The notes under the pieces were generated by a model, which did no database searches, was not told the origin of the DNA, and saw only the letters and a list, made by a program, of their open reading frames with translations. The position numbers were made by a program, and so were the translations under genes. 64,000 nucleotides of DNA from Bacteroidota bacterium (lineage in GTDB: Bacteria; Bacteroidota; Bacteroidia; Chitinophagales; Chitinophagaceae), in NCBI GenBank assembly GCA_023424015.1, contig JAFAEM010000013.1:24847-88846 (forward strand), written 5' to 3'. Position 1 is the first letter of the stretch. Every line of letters starts with the position of its first letter. This document shows positions 35,186 to 43,657 of this stretch, piece by piece.

Positions 35186-36688
35186 TTACCTCCGGATAAG
35201 CCTGTTTTTGATAGATGTAAGTACCGGTACTATGTCAGGTGAAAGCCGGAAGCCGATCACGATCCCACCATAAAGTAATACAAATAAAGCACTGCGCCAG
35301 AATAGTCCCCACAGGCCATGGACATTCAGAAAAAGAAAATAACAAATTCCATAACTGAGCGCTGCGGCTAATACGATATAAATGGAGTTGCGGGTGAAGG
35401 GAAATAACCTGTATTTTCTCCACAGAAAAGAAATACGGATGATATTATAAACTGCAATCGCGATAAGATTGGCCAACGCCGGCCCTGTCATATCAAACAT
35501 TTTTGCGAATATATAAGTGAGCGGCAACATGAGTATAAGCAGGATCACCCCGCTGATGAGCTCAAACCTCCAGGCCGTGGATGTAGCTATGATCTGCGCG
35601 TTTACACCAGTACCCAGGTCGATGACCATACTCAAACCGAGAAATATAAATGCTGGGAATCCCAGCAGGTAAATTTCTTTCAGCCCAAACGTCGTGACGG
35701 CTTCTTTATAGTTGAGGGCTATCAACAGAAAGATCCCACAGGAGAAGATCAACAGGTTGATCGAAGATCGTTGATAGATCTTTTGAAGTAAGTCACGGTT
35801 TTTGTCTTTCCAGGCTTTCGAAAGATGCGGGATCGATACTGCGATCAGGCTTCGTTGCGGTGCCTGGATCACACTTGTCATCAGTGTGGCAATGCCAAAG
35901 ATCCCCGCCTTATCAATGCCATTGGGCAATACCGAAGCAATAACGATCGTATCAAAAGCCCTTGATAGAGTAAAAATGATTACCCCGGAATAGACGAATG
36001 CGCAGAGGGTGATGATCTTTTTGAAATATCGCCTTGTTACTTTACTAACCTTGAATGTGAAATGGATCTTATTAGTAAAAAACAGGTATCCCAACAGGAA
36101 CACCACCACGACCGGGTAGCCAAAGGAATACAACCTGATAAAAAGGCTGAAGTCCTCAATCACGTTCATGATAAAAAGAACAATCAGCACGGTGGTCAGT
36201 AACCGCCACAACACTTCTCTTGCAAAACTGGCCAGAACGGGTTTCCCAAGTCCCCATGTATAAGCTTCCATTATTGAAAGGAAGCTCAGGCCAAGTCCCA
36301 TCGGGAATATCCAGTAATAGTAAGTCACCAATTGAGGTGAGTTGGCACTGTATTTCCGGATCACCAGGTCCTTAAAGAACCAGCCTGCCAGCATCACCAG
36401 TAAGAATCCTACCAGCCCAACAAGCAGGGCCCAGGTGAGCATATCATTTTTACGTGGCGGAAGGTTGTCATTATAGTACGGATAGAATTTAAAGATGTAG
36501 GAAGGCATCGCGAGATTGGAGAACGCCATCATCAACAACGCAATCGGCATAAAAATGCTGATAAGCCCGTAGTCAGAAGCCGTAAACAATCCTTCCTTTG
36601 TAAAGAAATAGGTATTCAGCAGGCCAATGGCAAAGCCGATGTAAATGACGATCGAAGAAATAATGCTTTGCCTCCTGATGCTGCTCAT
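35186..36688 (-). CDS. Polysaccharide flippase (MOP superfamily, Wzx-like)
   Basis: About 500 aa multi-pass membrane protein with about 12-14 helices. The start is set at the ATG at 36688 (MSSIRRQSIISSI); an upstream ATG at 36763 would add 25 residues unlike the family start. The pattern IGFAIGLLNTYFFTKEGLFTASDYG is typical for lipopolysaccharide or exopolysaccharide flippases of Bacteroidota, which move undecaprenyl-linked oligosaccharides across the inner membrane. No glycosyltransferase cluster adjoins it, so the substrate is open. Confidence 0.85.
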   Translation of the reverse strand: MSSIRRQSIISSIVIYIGFAIGLLNTYFFTKEGLFTASDYGLISIFMPIALLMMAFSNLAMPSYIFKFYPYYNDNLPPRKNDMLTWALLVGLVGFLLVMLAGWFFKDLVIRKYSANSPQLVTYYYWIFPMGLGLSFLSIMEAYTWGLGKPVLASFAREVLWRLLTTVLIVLFIMNVIEDFSLFIRLYSFGYPVVVVFLLGYLFFTNKIHFTFKVSKVTRRYFKKIITLCAFVYSGVIIFTLSRAFDTIVIASVLPNGIDKAGIFGIATLMTSVIQAPQRSLIAVSIPHLSKAWKDKNRDLLQKIYQRSSINLLIFSCGIFLLIALNYKEAVTTFGLKEIYLLGFPAFIFLGLSMVIDLGTGVNAQIIATSTAWRFELISGVILLILMLPLTYIFAKMFDMTGPALANLIAIAVYNIIRISFLWRKYRLFPFTRNSIYIVLAAALSYGICYFLFLNVHGLWGLFWRSALFVLLYGGIVIGFRLSPDIVPVLTSIKNRLIRR

Positions 36689-36769
36689 GTCGTAAAGATA
36701 AGTGCTGGGGGTGATGAGAATATTGATTGAGGGTTGAAAATTGAAATTTTCAATGCCAGGCATTTAATT

Positions 36770-38434
36770 TTACTCATCGACATTTTTGAAAGTGATATAG
36801 TAATTTTTATCAGGATAAAAACTACTGCCATCGTACCAGTCAGCTAATCGAATGGTTTGCCATTCGGTAGTTGGTTTCAACCAGTGTTGCCTTTCTCCCA
36901 GCGAAACCTTTATCGGCATATGAAAACCGGGTATGCAATTACTCCAACGGAAAGTAATGGATCTGCCATCTGTTATTTTGTACTGAAGTTCCGGTATCCG
37001 GGTGTCCCGCAGGTACTGGTCAAAGATCTTCGACAGGTCTTTGCCTGACTTGTGTATGATATAACTTTCCAGGTCTTTGGAACTAATGGTTTGATGATAA
37101 AAATCCCTGTTGAGCCCGCGAAGTATGGATTTAAATACAATGTCATTATTGATCACCTGCCGGATCGTATGAATCAGGTTGGCACCTTTGGGGTACATAT
37201 CACCGCTGCCCTCGCGGTTCACACCATAAGTTCCAATTACTGGCGAATCATTATTGATGCCAGCCCTAAGCCCCTGGCAGTATTCGTCAGCGGCTTTACG
37301 ACCGAACTGGCATTCTACGAACAATACTTCTGAATAATTGGTAAAGCCCTCATGGACCCACATATCGGCGATATCTTTCGTCGTGATATTATTGCCAAAC
37401 CATTCGTGCCCGCTCTCATGAATGATGATGAAATCAAATTTGGTACCCCAGCCGGTTGATGACAGGTCGCTACCCAGGTAGCCGTTCAGGAACTGGTTGC
37501 CATATGCAATGCCACTTTGATGCTCCATTCCCAGATGTGGTGTCTCCACCAGTTTAAAACCATCACTGTAAAAAGGATAGGGGCCAAACCAGTCTTCAAA
37601 GCAATGGAGCATGGGTTTAGTATCGCGACCAAAATGTCGTTTGGCTTTGTCGAGGTTATAGTCCATTACCCAAAAACTGCAGTCGAGATTGCCTTTGATA
37701 CCTTTATATTTTTCGGTCCAGCTGACATACTTTCCGATATACGGGACGATATTATAGTTGTTGATCGGATTTTTTACCTCCCAGGTCCAGGTGATGCTGC
37801 GGTTTCGCTGTGCTTGTTTTTTTATCAGTCGCCCGTTACCAACTGCCACCAGTGAATCCGGCGCGTTTATACTAAGGGTCGCGCCTTCATCGGGTTCATC
37901 ACCCTGGTGGTCTTTGCAGGGATACCAGGCACTGGCGCCTAAACCCTGGCAGGCCACCGTCATCCAGGGGCGACCCTTCGCATCTTTTTCCCAGATCCAT
38001 CCCCCATCCCAGGGCGGATTGGTCGCTTCCCGGGGTTTGCCAGAAAAGAAAATTTTTAATTTCAGCTTTGCCGGACCGGGCTTGTGTTTGAGCATTGTGA
38101 CAAACCATGCATTGCCATCTTTTTTGAAATCGAGCTTATGTTTTTCCTGGTACAAAATGCTGTCAATGGCCATAGGCTCCTGCAGGTCGATTTGCATTAC
38201 AGGCTGATCAGGGAAATTCTTTGTTTCAAATGTTATTATATTATATCCTTCAATCCTTTTCTTATTATAATCAGGTTTTATAGAAAGATCATAGCGGAGT
38301 ACATTCCACCAGGCCCGTTCTTTGCCAACACTGCCACGCAGGGTATCCTGGCGGGTAAACTGTGCATCTGCAGGAAACAAGCTAACCAATGAAAGAAAAA
38401 TTATAACTAATGTTTTTATAAGGTAAAACGGCAT
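36770..38434 (-). CDS. M1 family metallopeptidase (aminopeptidase N-like)
   Basis: About 554 aa from the ATG at 38434, which gives a signal peptide ending FPADAQ. The zinc site is HESGHEWFGN (HExxH) with the third Glu in WVHEGFTNYSEVLF, and the substrate-recognition motif is GMEHQ, a variant of GAMEN. It lacks the large C-terminal ERAP1-like domain and is a short, exported Bacteroidota form. It likely trims peptides in the periplasm. It lies next to, and in the same direction as, the flippase. Confidence 0.88.
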   Translation of the reverse strand: MPFYLIKTLVIIFLSLVSLFPADAQFTRQDTLRGSVGKERAWWNVLRYDLSIKPDYNKKRIEGYNIITFETKNFPDQPVMQIDLQEPMAIDSILYQEKHKLDFKKDGNAWFVTMLKHKPGPAKLKLKIFFSGKPREATNPPWDGGWIWEKDAKGRPWMTVACQGLGASAWYPCKDHQGDEPDEGATLSINAPDSLVAVGNGRLIKKQAQRNRSITWTWEVKNPINNYNIVPYIGKYVSWTEKYKGIKGNLDCSFWVMDYNLDKAKRHFGRDTKPMLHCFEDWFGPYPFYSDGFKLVETPHLGMEHQSGIAYGNQFLNGYLGSDLSSTGWGTKFDFIIIHESGHEWFGNNITTKDIADMWVHEGFTNYSEVLFVECQFGRKAADEYCQGLRAGINNDSPVIGTYGVNREGSGDMYPKGANLIHTIRQVINNDIVFKSILRGLNRDFYHQTISSKDLESYIIHKSGKDLSKIFDQYLRDTRIPELQYKITDGRSITFRWSNCIPGFHMPIKVSLGERQHWLKPTTEWQTIRLADWYDGSSFYPDKNYYITFKNVDE

Positions 38435-38465
38435 GACATCTTTTTGAATTGTAAATTTAGCGCCC

Positions 38466-40133
38466 ATGTACAGAATGAAATTAAAAAGAAATTTTCAGCG
38501 GTGGATCTATACCATAACCGGCTTCGTAATGGGAGCAGGGCTACTTGCAATCTCGGGTTGCGGCGCCGTAAGTAAAAAGAATAAAGAAATCTTTCATTAC
38601 AACGAGCATTCAGGTATCTCTTCGCTCGATCCGGCGTTTGCAAAAGCACAGGCTACGATGTGGCCCGCGCACCAGTTGTTTAATACACTGGTCGAGGTAG
38701 ACGATAGCCTGCGTATCGTGCCATCGCTGGCGAAGTCCTGGGATATCTCTGAAGACAGGCTGAGTTATATTTTTCATTTAAGAGATGATGTTTTCTTTCA
38801 TAATGATGCGGCTTTCGAAAGTGGTAAAGGACGCAAACTCACTGCTCACGATATTGTATATAGCCTGGGCAGGATCATTGATAAAAAGACCGCCAGCCCG
38901 GGGGCATGGATATTCAATGGAAAAGTTGATCCCGGTGATCCCTTTAAAGCCCTTGATGATACTACATTCCGTCTCAGGTTGATCAGTCCTTATAATCCCA
39001 TACTTGGTATCCTCTCCATGCAGTACTGTTCTATCGTAGCGAAAGAAGCGGTAGAAAAATACGGCAACGATTTCCGTCGTCATCCTGTAGGTACCGGGCC
39101 ATTCCGTTTTGTTGCCTGGGAAGAAGGGCAGGCCCTGGTATTGGCGAGGAATGATCACTACTTCGAGGTTGACAGCCTGGGCAACCGCCTGCCATATCTC
39201 GACGGTATCAAGATTAGTTTCTATGATAGCAAGGCCACCGAATTTTTGATGTTTCGCCAGGGTAAACTGGATTTCATCAACGATATCGATGCATCGTTTA
39301 AAGATGAGATCCTGACGAAGAAAGGAACGCTTCGCGAGGACTGGGAAGATAAAGTTCGTCTGTCCGTACATCCCTACCTGAATGTGGAGTACCTGGGTAT
39401 TCTTGTCGATACTAATAATGTGTTAGTAAAAAATTCACCAGTAGCGATGAAGAAAGTCAGGCAGGCGATCAATTATGGTTTCGATCGCAGGAAGATGATC
39501 CTTTACCTGCGCAATTCACTAGGAACACCGGCAGAATCGGGATTTGTTCCAAAAGGACTTCCGTCCTTTGATGATCAGTCGGTGAAAGGCTATTACTATG
39601 ATCCCGCAAAAAGCAGGCAGTTGCTGGCTGAAGCAGGGTTTCCTAATGGTAAGGGTTTGCCTGTGATAAAACTGCTTACAATCGCGTTGTATTCTGATAT
39701 GGGTGATTTTATTGCCAAGCAATTAGGTGATATCGGCATTCCGGTGCAGGTTGAAACGGTACAGAAAGCTTTGTTGCTTGACATGACTTCCAATTCAAGA
39801 GCGTTGTTCTTTCGGGGCAGCTGGATTGCCGATTATCCGGATGCAGAAAATTATCTCTCGGTTTTTTATTCGCGCAATCCCGCGCCACCCAATTATACCA
39901 GGTATAATAATCCAAAATTCGACGCGCTTTTTGAAAAGGCCCTGGTAGAGGAGAATGATTCTGCCCGTTATAAAATGTACCAGCAGGCCGATCAGCTCGT
40001 ACTGGATGATGCGCCGGTAGTTCCGCTTTGGTATGACCAGGCAATTCACCTTGTAAATCCTTCGGTGAAGGGATTTAGTCCAAATGCGCTAAACCTGCTT
40101 GAGCTGCGCCATGCAAGATTTGAAAAGCAGTAA
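38466..40133 (+). CDS. Peptide/oligopeptide-binding lipoprotein of an ABC transporter (family 5)
   Basis: 555 aa; the first ATG (38466) or the one at 38475 may be used. The lipobox is AISGCG. The SBP_bac_5 pattern is clear: SGISSLDPAFAKA, NTLVEVDDSLRIVPSLAKSWD, DVFFHND and YRHHPVGTGPFRFVAWE-like segments (here RRHPVGTGPFRF). It would bind oligopeptides or similar solutes. No permease or ATPase gene is adjacent, so the transporter partners are elsewhere. It is divergent to the M1 peptidase gene, with a 31 bp gap that must hold both promoters; this suggests joint use in peptide uptake, by inference only. Confidence 0.88.
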   Translation: MYRMKLKRNFQRWIYTITGFVMGAGLLAISGCGAVSKKNKEIFHYNEHSGISSLDPAFAKAQATMWPAHQLFNTLVEVDDSLRIVPSLAKSWDISEDRLSYIFHLRDDVFFHNDAAFESGKGRKLTAHDIVYSLGRIIDKKTASPGAWIFNGKVDPGDPFKALDDTTFRLRLISPYNPILGILSMQYCSIVAKEAVEKYGNDFRRHPVGTGPFRFVAWEEGQALVLARNDHYFEVDSLGNRLPYLDGIKISFYDSKATEFLMFRQGKLDFINDIDASFKDEILTKKGTLREDWEDKVRLSVHPYLNVEYLGILVDTNNVLVKNSPVAMKKVRQAINYGFDRRKMILYLRNSLGTPAESGFVPKGLPSFDDQSVKGYYYDPAKSRQLLAEAGFPNGKGLPVIKLLTIALYSDMGDFIAKQLGDIGIPVQVETVQKALLLDMTSNSRALFFRGSWIADYPDAENYLSVFYSRNPAPPNYTRYNNPKFDALFEKALVEENDSARYKMYQQADQLVLDDAPVVPLWYDQAIHLVNPSVKGFSPNALNLLELRHARFEKQ

Positions 40134-40142
40134 TTGACTGAG

Positions 40143-40193
40143 TTGAATGTTGTTGAAAATTGTTGAATGTTGTTTAAAAGTTGTTGAATGTCG
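40143..40193. repeat. Short GTTGAATGTTGTT-type direct repeats
   Basis: Three partial copies of GTTGAATGTTG or TTGTTGAATG with short spacers lie between the end of the peptide-binding gene and the 137 bp array. Function unknown. Confidence 0.5.
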
Positions 40194-40205
40194 TCAGGCT
40201 CTGAA

Positions 40206-40880
40206 CATAATAAATCATAACCATCATGACAATCTGCGTTCCCGGGTCCTAAATTCAAAGTGTCTCGAGGTTCATAGAAAGGGGAACGCGGATCATTATG
40301 ATTATTATGATTGGTTATGATAATGGCATAGCAGACACTGATCATAATAAATCATAACCATCATGACAATCTGCGTTCTCCGGATTCCAAATTCAACGTC
40401 TCTCCTGGTTCAAAGAATGGGGAACGCGGATCATTATGATTATTATGATCGGTTATGATTGAGACATAGCAGACACTCATCATAATAAATCATAACCATC
40501 ATGACAATCTGCGTTCCCGGGTCCTAAATTCAAAGACTCTCCCGGTTCAAAGAATGGGGCACGCGGATCAGTATGATTATTATGATCGGTTATGATTGTG
40601 GCATAGCAGACACTGATCATAATAAATCATAACCATCATGACAATCTGCGTTCTCCGGTCACTGTTTCAAAGTATCTCCTGGTTCAAAGAATGGGGAACG
40701 CGGATCATTATGATTATTATGATCGGTTATGATTATGGCATAGCAGACACTGATCATAATAAATCATAACCATCATGACAATCTGCGTTCTCCGGTCCCC
40801 AATTCAAAGTGTCTCCTGGTTCAAAGAATGGGGAACGCGGATCATTATGATTATTATGATTGGTTATGCTAGTGGCAAAC
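40206..40880. repeat. Five-copy tandem array of about 137 bp palindromic units
   Basis: Units start at 40206, 40343, 40481, 40618 and 40755, so the period is 137-138 bp. Each starts with CATAATAAATCATAACC, reaches TGCGTTC and ends with a complementary right arm (GGGGAACGCGGATCATTATG then a final GGTTATGATT). The outer 10 bp (AATCATAACC with GGTTATGATT) and the inner GCGTTCCC with GGGGAACGC pair in each unit, giving a long imperfect hairpin with a loop of about 40 nt. A conserved spacer CATAGCAGACACT joins the units. No ORF is conserved across them. Confidence 0.85.
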
Positions 40881-41180
40881 AGAATCGATCAAAGTAAAGT
40901 TGTCGCAAATACGAAAAACTACTCGGTAAAAATGCCTATTTGCCGTATTTTCCGAAAAAATATTTTGATCTCTAAAGCCCTGAATTGTACCTGTTTACTT
41001 CCATGGGTTTAGGCTGAAACCCGCGCTGGGCTTGCATAATAAAAAAACGCTGTTTATTTTCACATCAGCAAATGGTTCTTTTACCTCGTGATTTTTCCAT
41101 AAAAGTTTGAATGCGGAAAATACGGGAAGAACCAGGGCCTGGCTCAACAGTCGGCCGGCATTAAACCTTAATTCGTGCGT
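40881..41180. other. Intergenic stretch without recognised content
   Basis: AT-rich DNA between the repeat array and the small exported frame at 41181. No gene, terminator or clear promoter is recognised. Confidence 0.4.
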
Positions 41181-41357
41181 ATGAAAACAAACTCTACCCA
41201 GGTCGTTATTCTTAGGATCGTCTTGTTTATCCTGATCTGTCTTTATTCCATTCTTGTTTTTGGCCAGGAGCCTGTATCCCTTGAATCAGGCATATCAAAT
41301 GAAATGACGAGTACGGCATCAAGCCTGGTCGGCGAATGGGCTGGCACCCAAAAATGA
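41181..41357 (+). CDS. Short exported protein or truncated gene, 58 aa
   Basis: 58 aa from the ATG at 41181 (a GTG at 41175 is also possible). The first 24 residues form a signal peptide (VILRIVLFILICLYSILVFG). The end, SLVGEWAGTQK, resembles the start of lipocalin-like exported domains, so this may be the remains of a longer gene cut by an early stop. There is no continuing homology after the stop. It follows the 137 bp array directly. Confidence 0.4.
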   Translation: MKTNSTQVVILRIVLFILICLYSILVFGQEPVSLESGISNEMTSTASSLVGEWAGTQK

Positions 41358-41449
41358 AGCTGGTGCGATAAACAAGGATTCACTTAACTATGGCAGTTTT
41401 TAAAGCGTAATAAAGAAGAATGCAGTTACCATTCAGTTCCCATCAATCT

Positions 41450-41474
41450 CAAAATTCCCCGGCGCCCGCCGGGG
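41450..41474 (-). terminator. Terminator of msrA
   Basis: CCCCGGC (41457-41463) pairs with GCCGGGG (41468-41474) with a GCCC loop, then a short T-rich tail on the minus strand (AATTTT). The hairpin directly abuts the msrA stop. Confidence 0.7.
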
Positions 41475-42167
41475 TTATTTTTTTAATTTGTCTTTGAACA
41501 CTTTTTTGAACTTGTCAACTTTAGGCCTGATGACGACGCGGCAATAGGGGTTATTGTTTTCGTTATTCTCAAAATATTGCTGGTGATAATCCTCAGCCGG
41601 GTAAAACTCTTTGAAAGCCGTGATCTCCGTAACGATCGGTTTATCAAAGGCACCACTCTTGTCTAAAGCTGATTTATACTTTTCCGCTTTTTGTTTCTGC
41701 TCTTCATTATGATAAAATATCCCGCTCCTGTATTGCGTACCGATATCATTGCCCTGGCGATTGAGAGTAGTAGGATCGTGGGTTTCCCAAAATACCTCCA
41801 GCAACTCGTCAAAACTGATCTTCTTGGGATCATAAACGATCTGCAGGCATTCGGCATGACCCGTTTCTCCTGTACACACGGCTTTATAAGTAGGATTTTT
41901 CACATGACCGCCGGTATAACCGGAAGTGGCACTGATTACGCCATCCAGTTGCTCGAATATAGCTTCGGTACACCAGAAGCAGCCATTGGCAAAAGTAGCC
42001 GTGTCGGTTCCAGGTATATTGTTGATTGCCGCAACGGCATTTGGGGAACTTGTGGGGTTTGTCATTTTTGTCTTTTTATCTGTTTGGGCGCAGGATAGCA
42101 GGTTGACTATACTAATAACGCCAATAGTAAGGCATAGTTTAAGCGTATGCTGACGGGAGATATCCAT
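41475..42167 (-). CDS. msrA: Peptide-methionine (S)-S-oxide reductase, exported
   Basis: 230 aa. The catalytic motif is GCFWCTEAIF, with the nucleophile Cys, and the family segments SATSGYTGGHVKNPTYKAVCTGETGHAE and YRSGIFYHNEEQ are present (given in part). It carries an N-terminal lipoprotein-type signal with a Cys in NLLSCAQ, so it likely repairs oxidised methionines in periplasmic or membrane proteins. A TAAATTTG box at 42224-42231 is upstream on the minus strand. Confidence 0.93.
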   Translation of the reverse strand: MDISRQHTLKLCLTIGVISIVNLLSCAQTDKKTKMTNPTSSPNAVAAINNIPGTDTATFANGCFWCTEAIFEQLDGVISATSGYTGGHVKNPTYKAVCTGETGHAECLQIVYDPKKISFDELLEVFWETHDPTTLNRQGNDIGTQYRSGIFYHNEEQKQKAEKYKSALDKSGAFDKPIVTEITAFKEFYPAEDYHQQYFENNENNNPYCRVVIRPKVDKFKKVFKDKLKK

Positions 42168-42223
42168 GGTAAGGTTGTTTTAATGAACCGGGTTTATTAA
42201 TCGAATCTAAGCAAACCGGTATA

Positions 42224-42253
42224 CAAATTTACATCTTACAGGGGTTAATCAAT
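42224..42253 (-). promoter_or_regulatory. Bacteroidota-type promoter of msrA
   Basis: On the minus strand TAAATTTG (42224-42231) is an exact -7 match and TTG (within 42250-42253) lies 18 nt further upstream. The msrA ATG is 57 bp downstream. Confidence 0.5.
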
Positions 42254-42297
42254 TTTCATTAAACTTGGTCAACTTCTTAAAAAATTAATAAAAGTTT

Positions 42298-42327
42298 TTT
42301 GTTTTTTTCAAAATCTCCTTATTTTAG
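42298..42327 (+). promoter_or_regulatory. Candidate promoter of the ROK gene
   Basis: TTTG (42298-42301), 18 nt, then TATTTTAG (42320-42327), which has one mismatch to TAnnTTTG. The ROK ATG is about 41 bp downstream. Confidence 0.4.
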
Positions 42328-42368
42328 ATTAACATTTTAATAAGAAACGACTGCTTCTTCCGGAGAAA

Positions 42369-43601
42369 ATGGGAAAAAAGGCTTTTTATAAGGGTTTACT
42401 CTTCAGGGAACTTTATTTTTCCGGGCACTTATCCTGTGCCGACCTGAGTGAACGTATTGGGAAAAGCATTCCTTTTACGATGAAAGTCCTGATGGAATTG
42501 ATAGCGGAAGGCTATATAAAGGAATCAGGGTATGCTCCATCAAGCGGAGGGCGCAGGCCTGTTACTTACTCTATTATTCCAGACACCATATATATGGTAG
42601 CGGTTGCGATGGACCAGCTGGTCACCCGGATCAGTATCATGGACAGTGAGAATCGCCACATCAGTGCTGTAAAGAAATTCGAATTGCCGCTGCTTAATAA
42701 TCCCGGTGCTCCTTCCCAATTGGCTGACCGCATTATGGAAGTGATCGCTGAATCCGGGATCGACAAAAAGAAGATCATGGGTGTAGGCATCGGGATGCCT
42801 GGTTTTATCGATTTCAAAAAAGGCATCAATTATTCTTTCCTCGAAAGCAAACCCAAGACCATCACACAATATCTCTCGGAGAAGATTGAATTGCCCGTGT
42901 ACATAGATAACGACTCGAGCCTGATTGCGCTGGCAGAGTTTAGGTTTGGTGCGGCACGTCATCGCAAGAACGCGATGGTGGTGAATATCAGTTGGGGTAT
43001 TGGACTGGGTATGATCTTAAACGGTGAGTTGTTTCGCGGGCAGAATGGTTTCGCCGGTGAATTCAGCCACATGCCTTTCTTTAACAACAATAAACTTTGT
43101 GTCTGTGGTAAAAGCGGTTGTCTTGAAACCGAAGCTTCGCTGGTGGTCGTGGTGGAAAAAGCAGCAGAGGGACTGAGGGCTGGCAGGCTATCGGGTGTAG
43201 GCAAACAGTTTCCCACGGGACATATCGAGAACGACTGGGAGTCCATAGTGAAAGCAGTTTATAAGGGCGACCAGTTTGTTGTAGAGCTCTTATCAGACAC
43301 GGGATATAATATTGGTAAAGGCGTAGCTATTCTTATTCACCTGATGAACCCCGAAGCCGTGATTCTAAGCGGGAGGGGCGCGCTGGCCGGAAAAGTATGG
43401 CAGGCGCCGATACAGCAGGCATTGAATGAACATTGTATTCCCCGCTTATCGGCCAATACGGTAGTGGAGATCTCAGACCTCGGCCATGATGCGGAGCTGA
43501 TTGGCTCGGCAGCACTCGTGATGGAAAACCGTGTAAAGGAATATTCAGGATCTTTAAAGAAGAAGCCTTCCAAAGCCGATTCGAAAATAGTGGCAACTTA
43601 A
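42369..43601 (+). CDS. ROK family transcriptional regulator (sugar-responsive)
   Basis: 410 aa. Residues about 1-70 form a winged-helix domain (FRELYFSGHLSCADLSERIGKS, MELIAEGYIKESG). The ROK sugar-kinase-like domain then shows GVGIGMPGFID and YIDNDSSLIALAE, the NISWGIGLGMILNGELFRG ATP-site segment, and the zinc-binding CVCGKSGCLE motif. It likely represses or activates the downstream SusC-SusD genes in response to a sugar or sugar phosphate. It is 56 bp upstream of susC-like and in the same direction. Confidence 0.9.
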   Translation: MGKKAFYKGLLFRELYFSGHLSCADLSERIGKSIPFTMKVLMELIAEGYIKESGYAPSSGGRRPVTYSIIPDTIYMVAVAMDQLVTRISIMDSENRHISAVKKFELPLLNNPGAPSQLADRIMEVIAESGIDKKKIMGVGIGMPGFIDFKKGINYSFLESKPKTITQYLSEKIELPVYIDNDSSLIALAEFRFGAARHRKNAMVVNISWGIGLGMILNGELFRGQNGFAGEFSHMPFFNNNKLCVCGKSGCLETEASLVVVVEKAAEGLRAGRLSGVGKQFPTGHIENDWESIVKAVYKGDQFVVELLSDTGYNIGKGVAILIHLMNPEAVILSGRGALAGKVWQAPIQQALNEHCIPRLSANTVVEISDLGHDAELIGSAALVMENRVKEYSGSLKKKPSKADSKIVAT

Positions 43602-43657
43602 CAATTAAACTATACCAGATCTCAAACTTTTAATTAAACTTTAAAAACTCAACTGCA

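Noticed and set aside
40206..40880. CRISPR array
   Set aside because: The units are about 137 bp and nearly identical along their whole length, with no unique spacers of 30-40 bp and no cas genes nearby.
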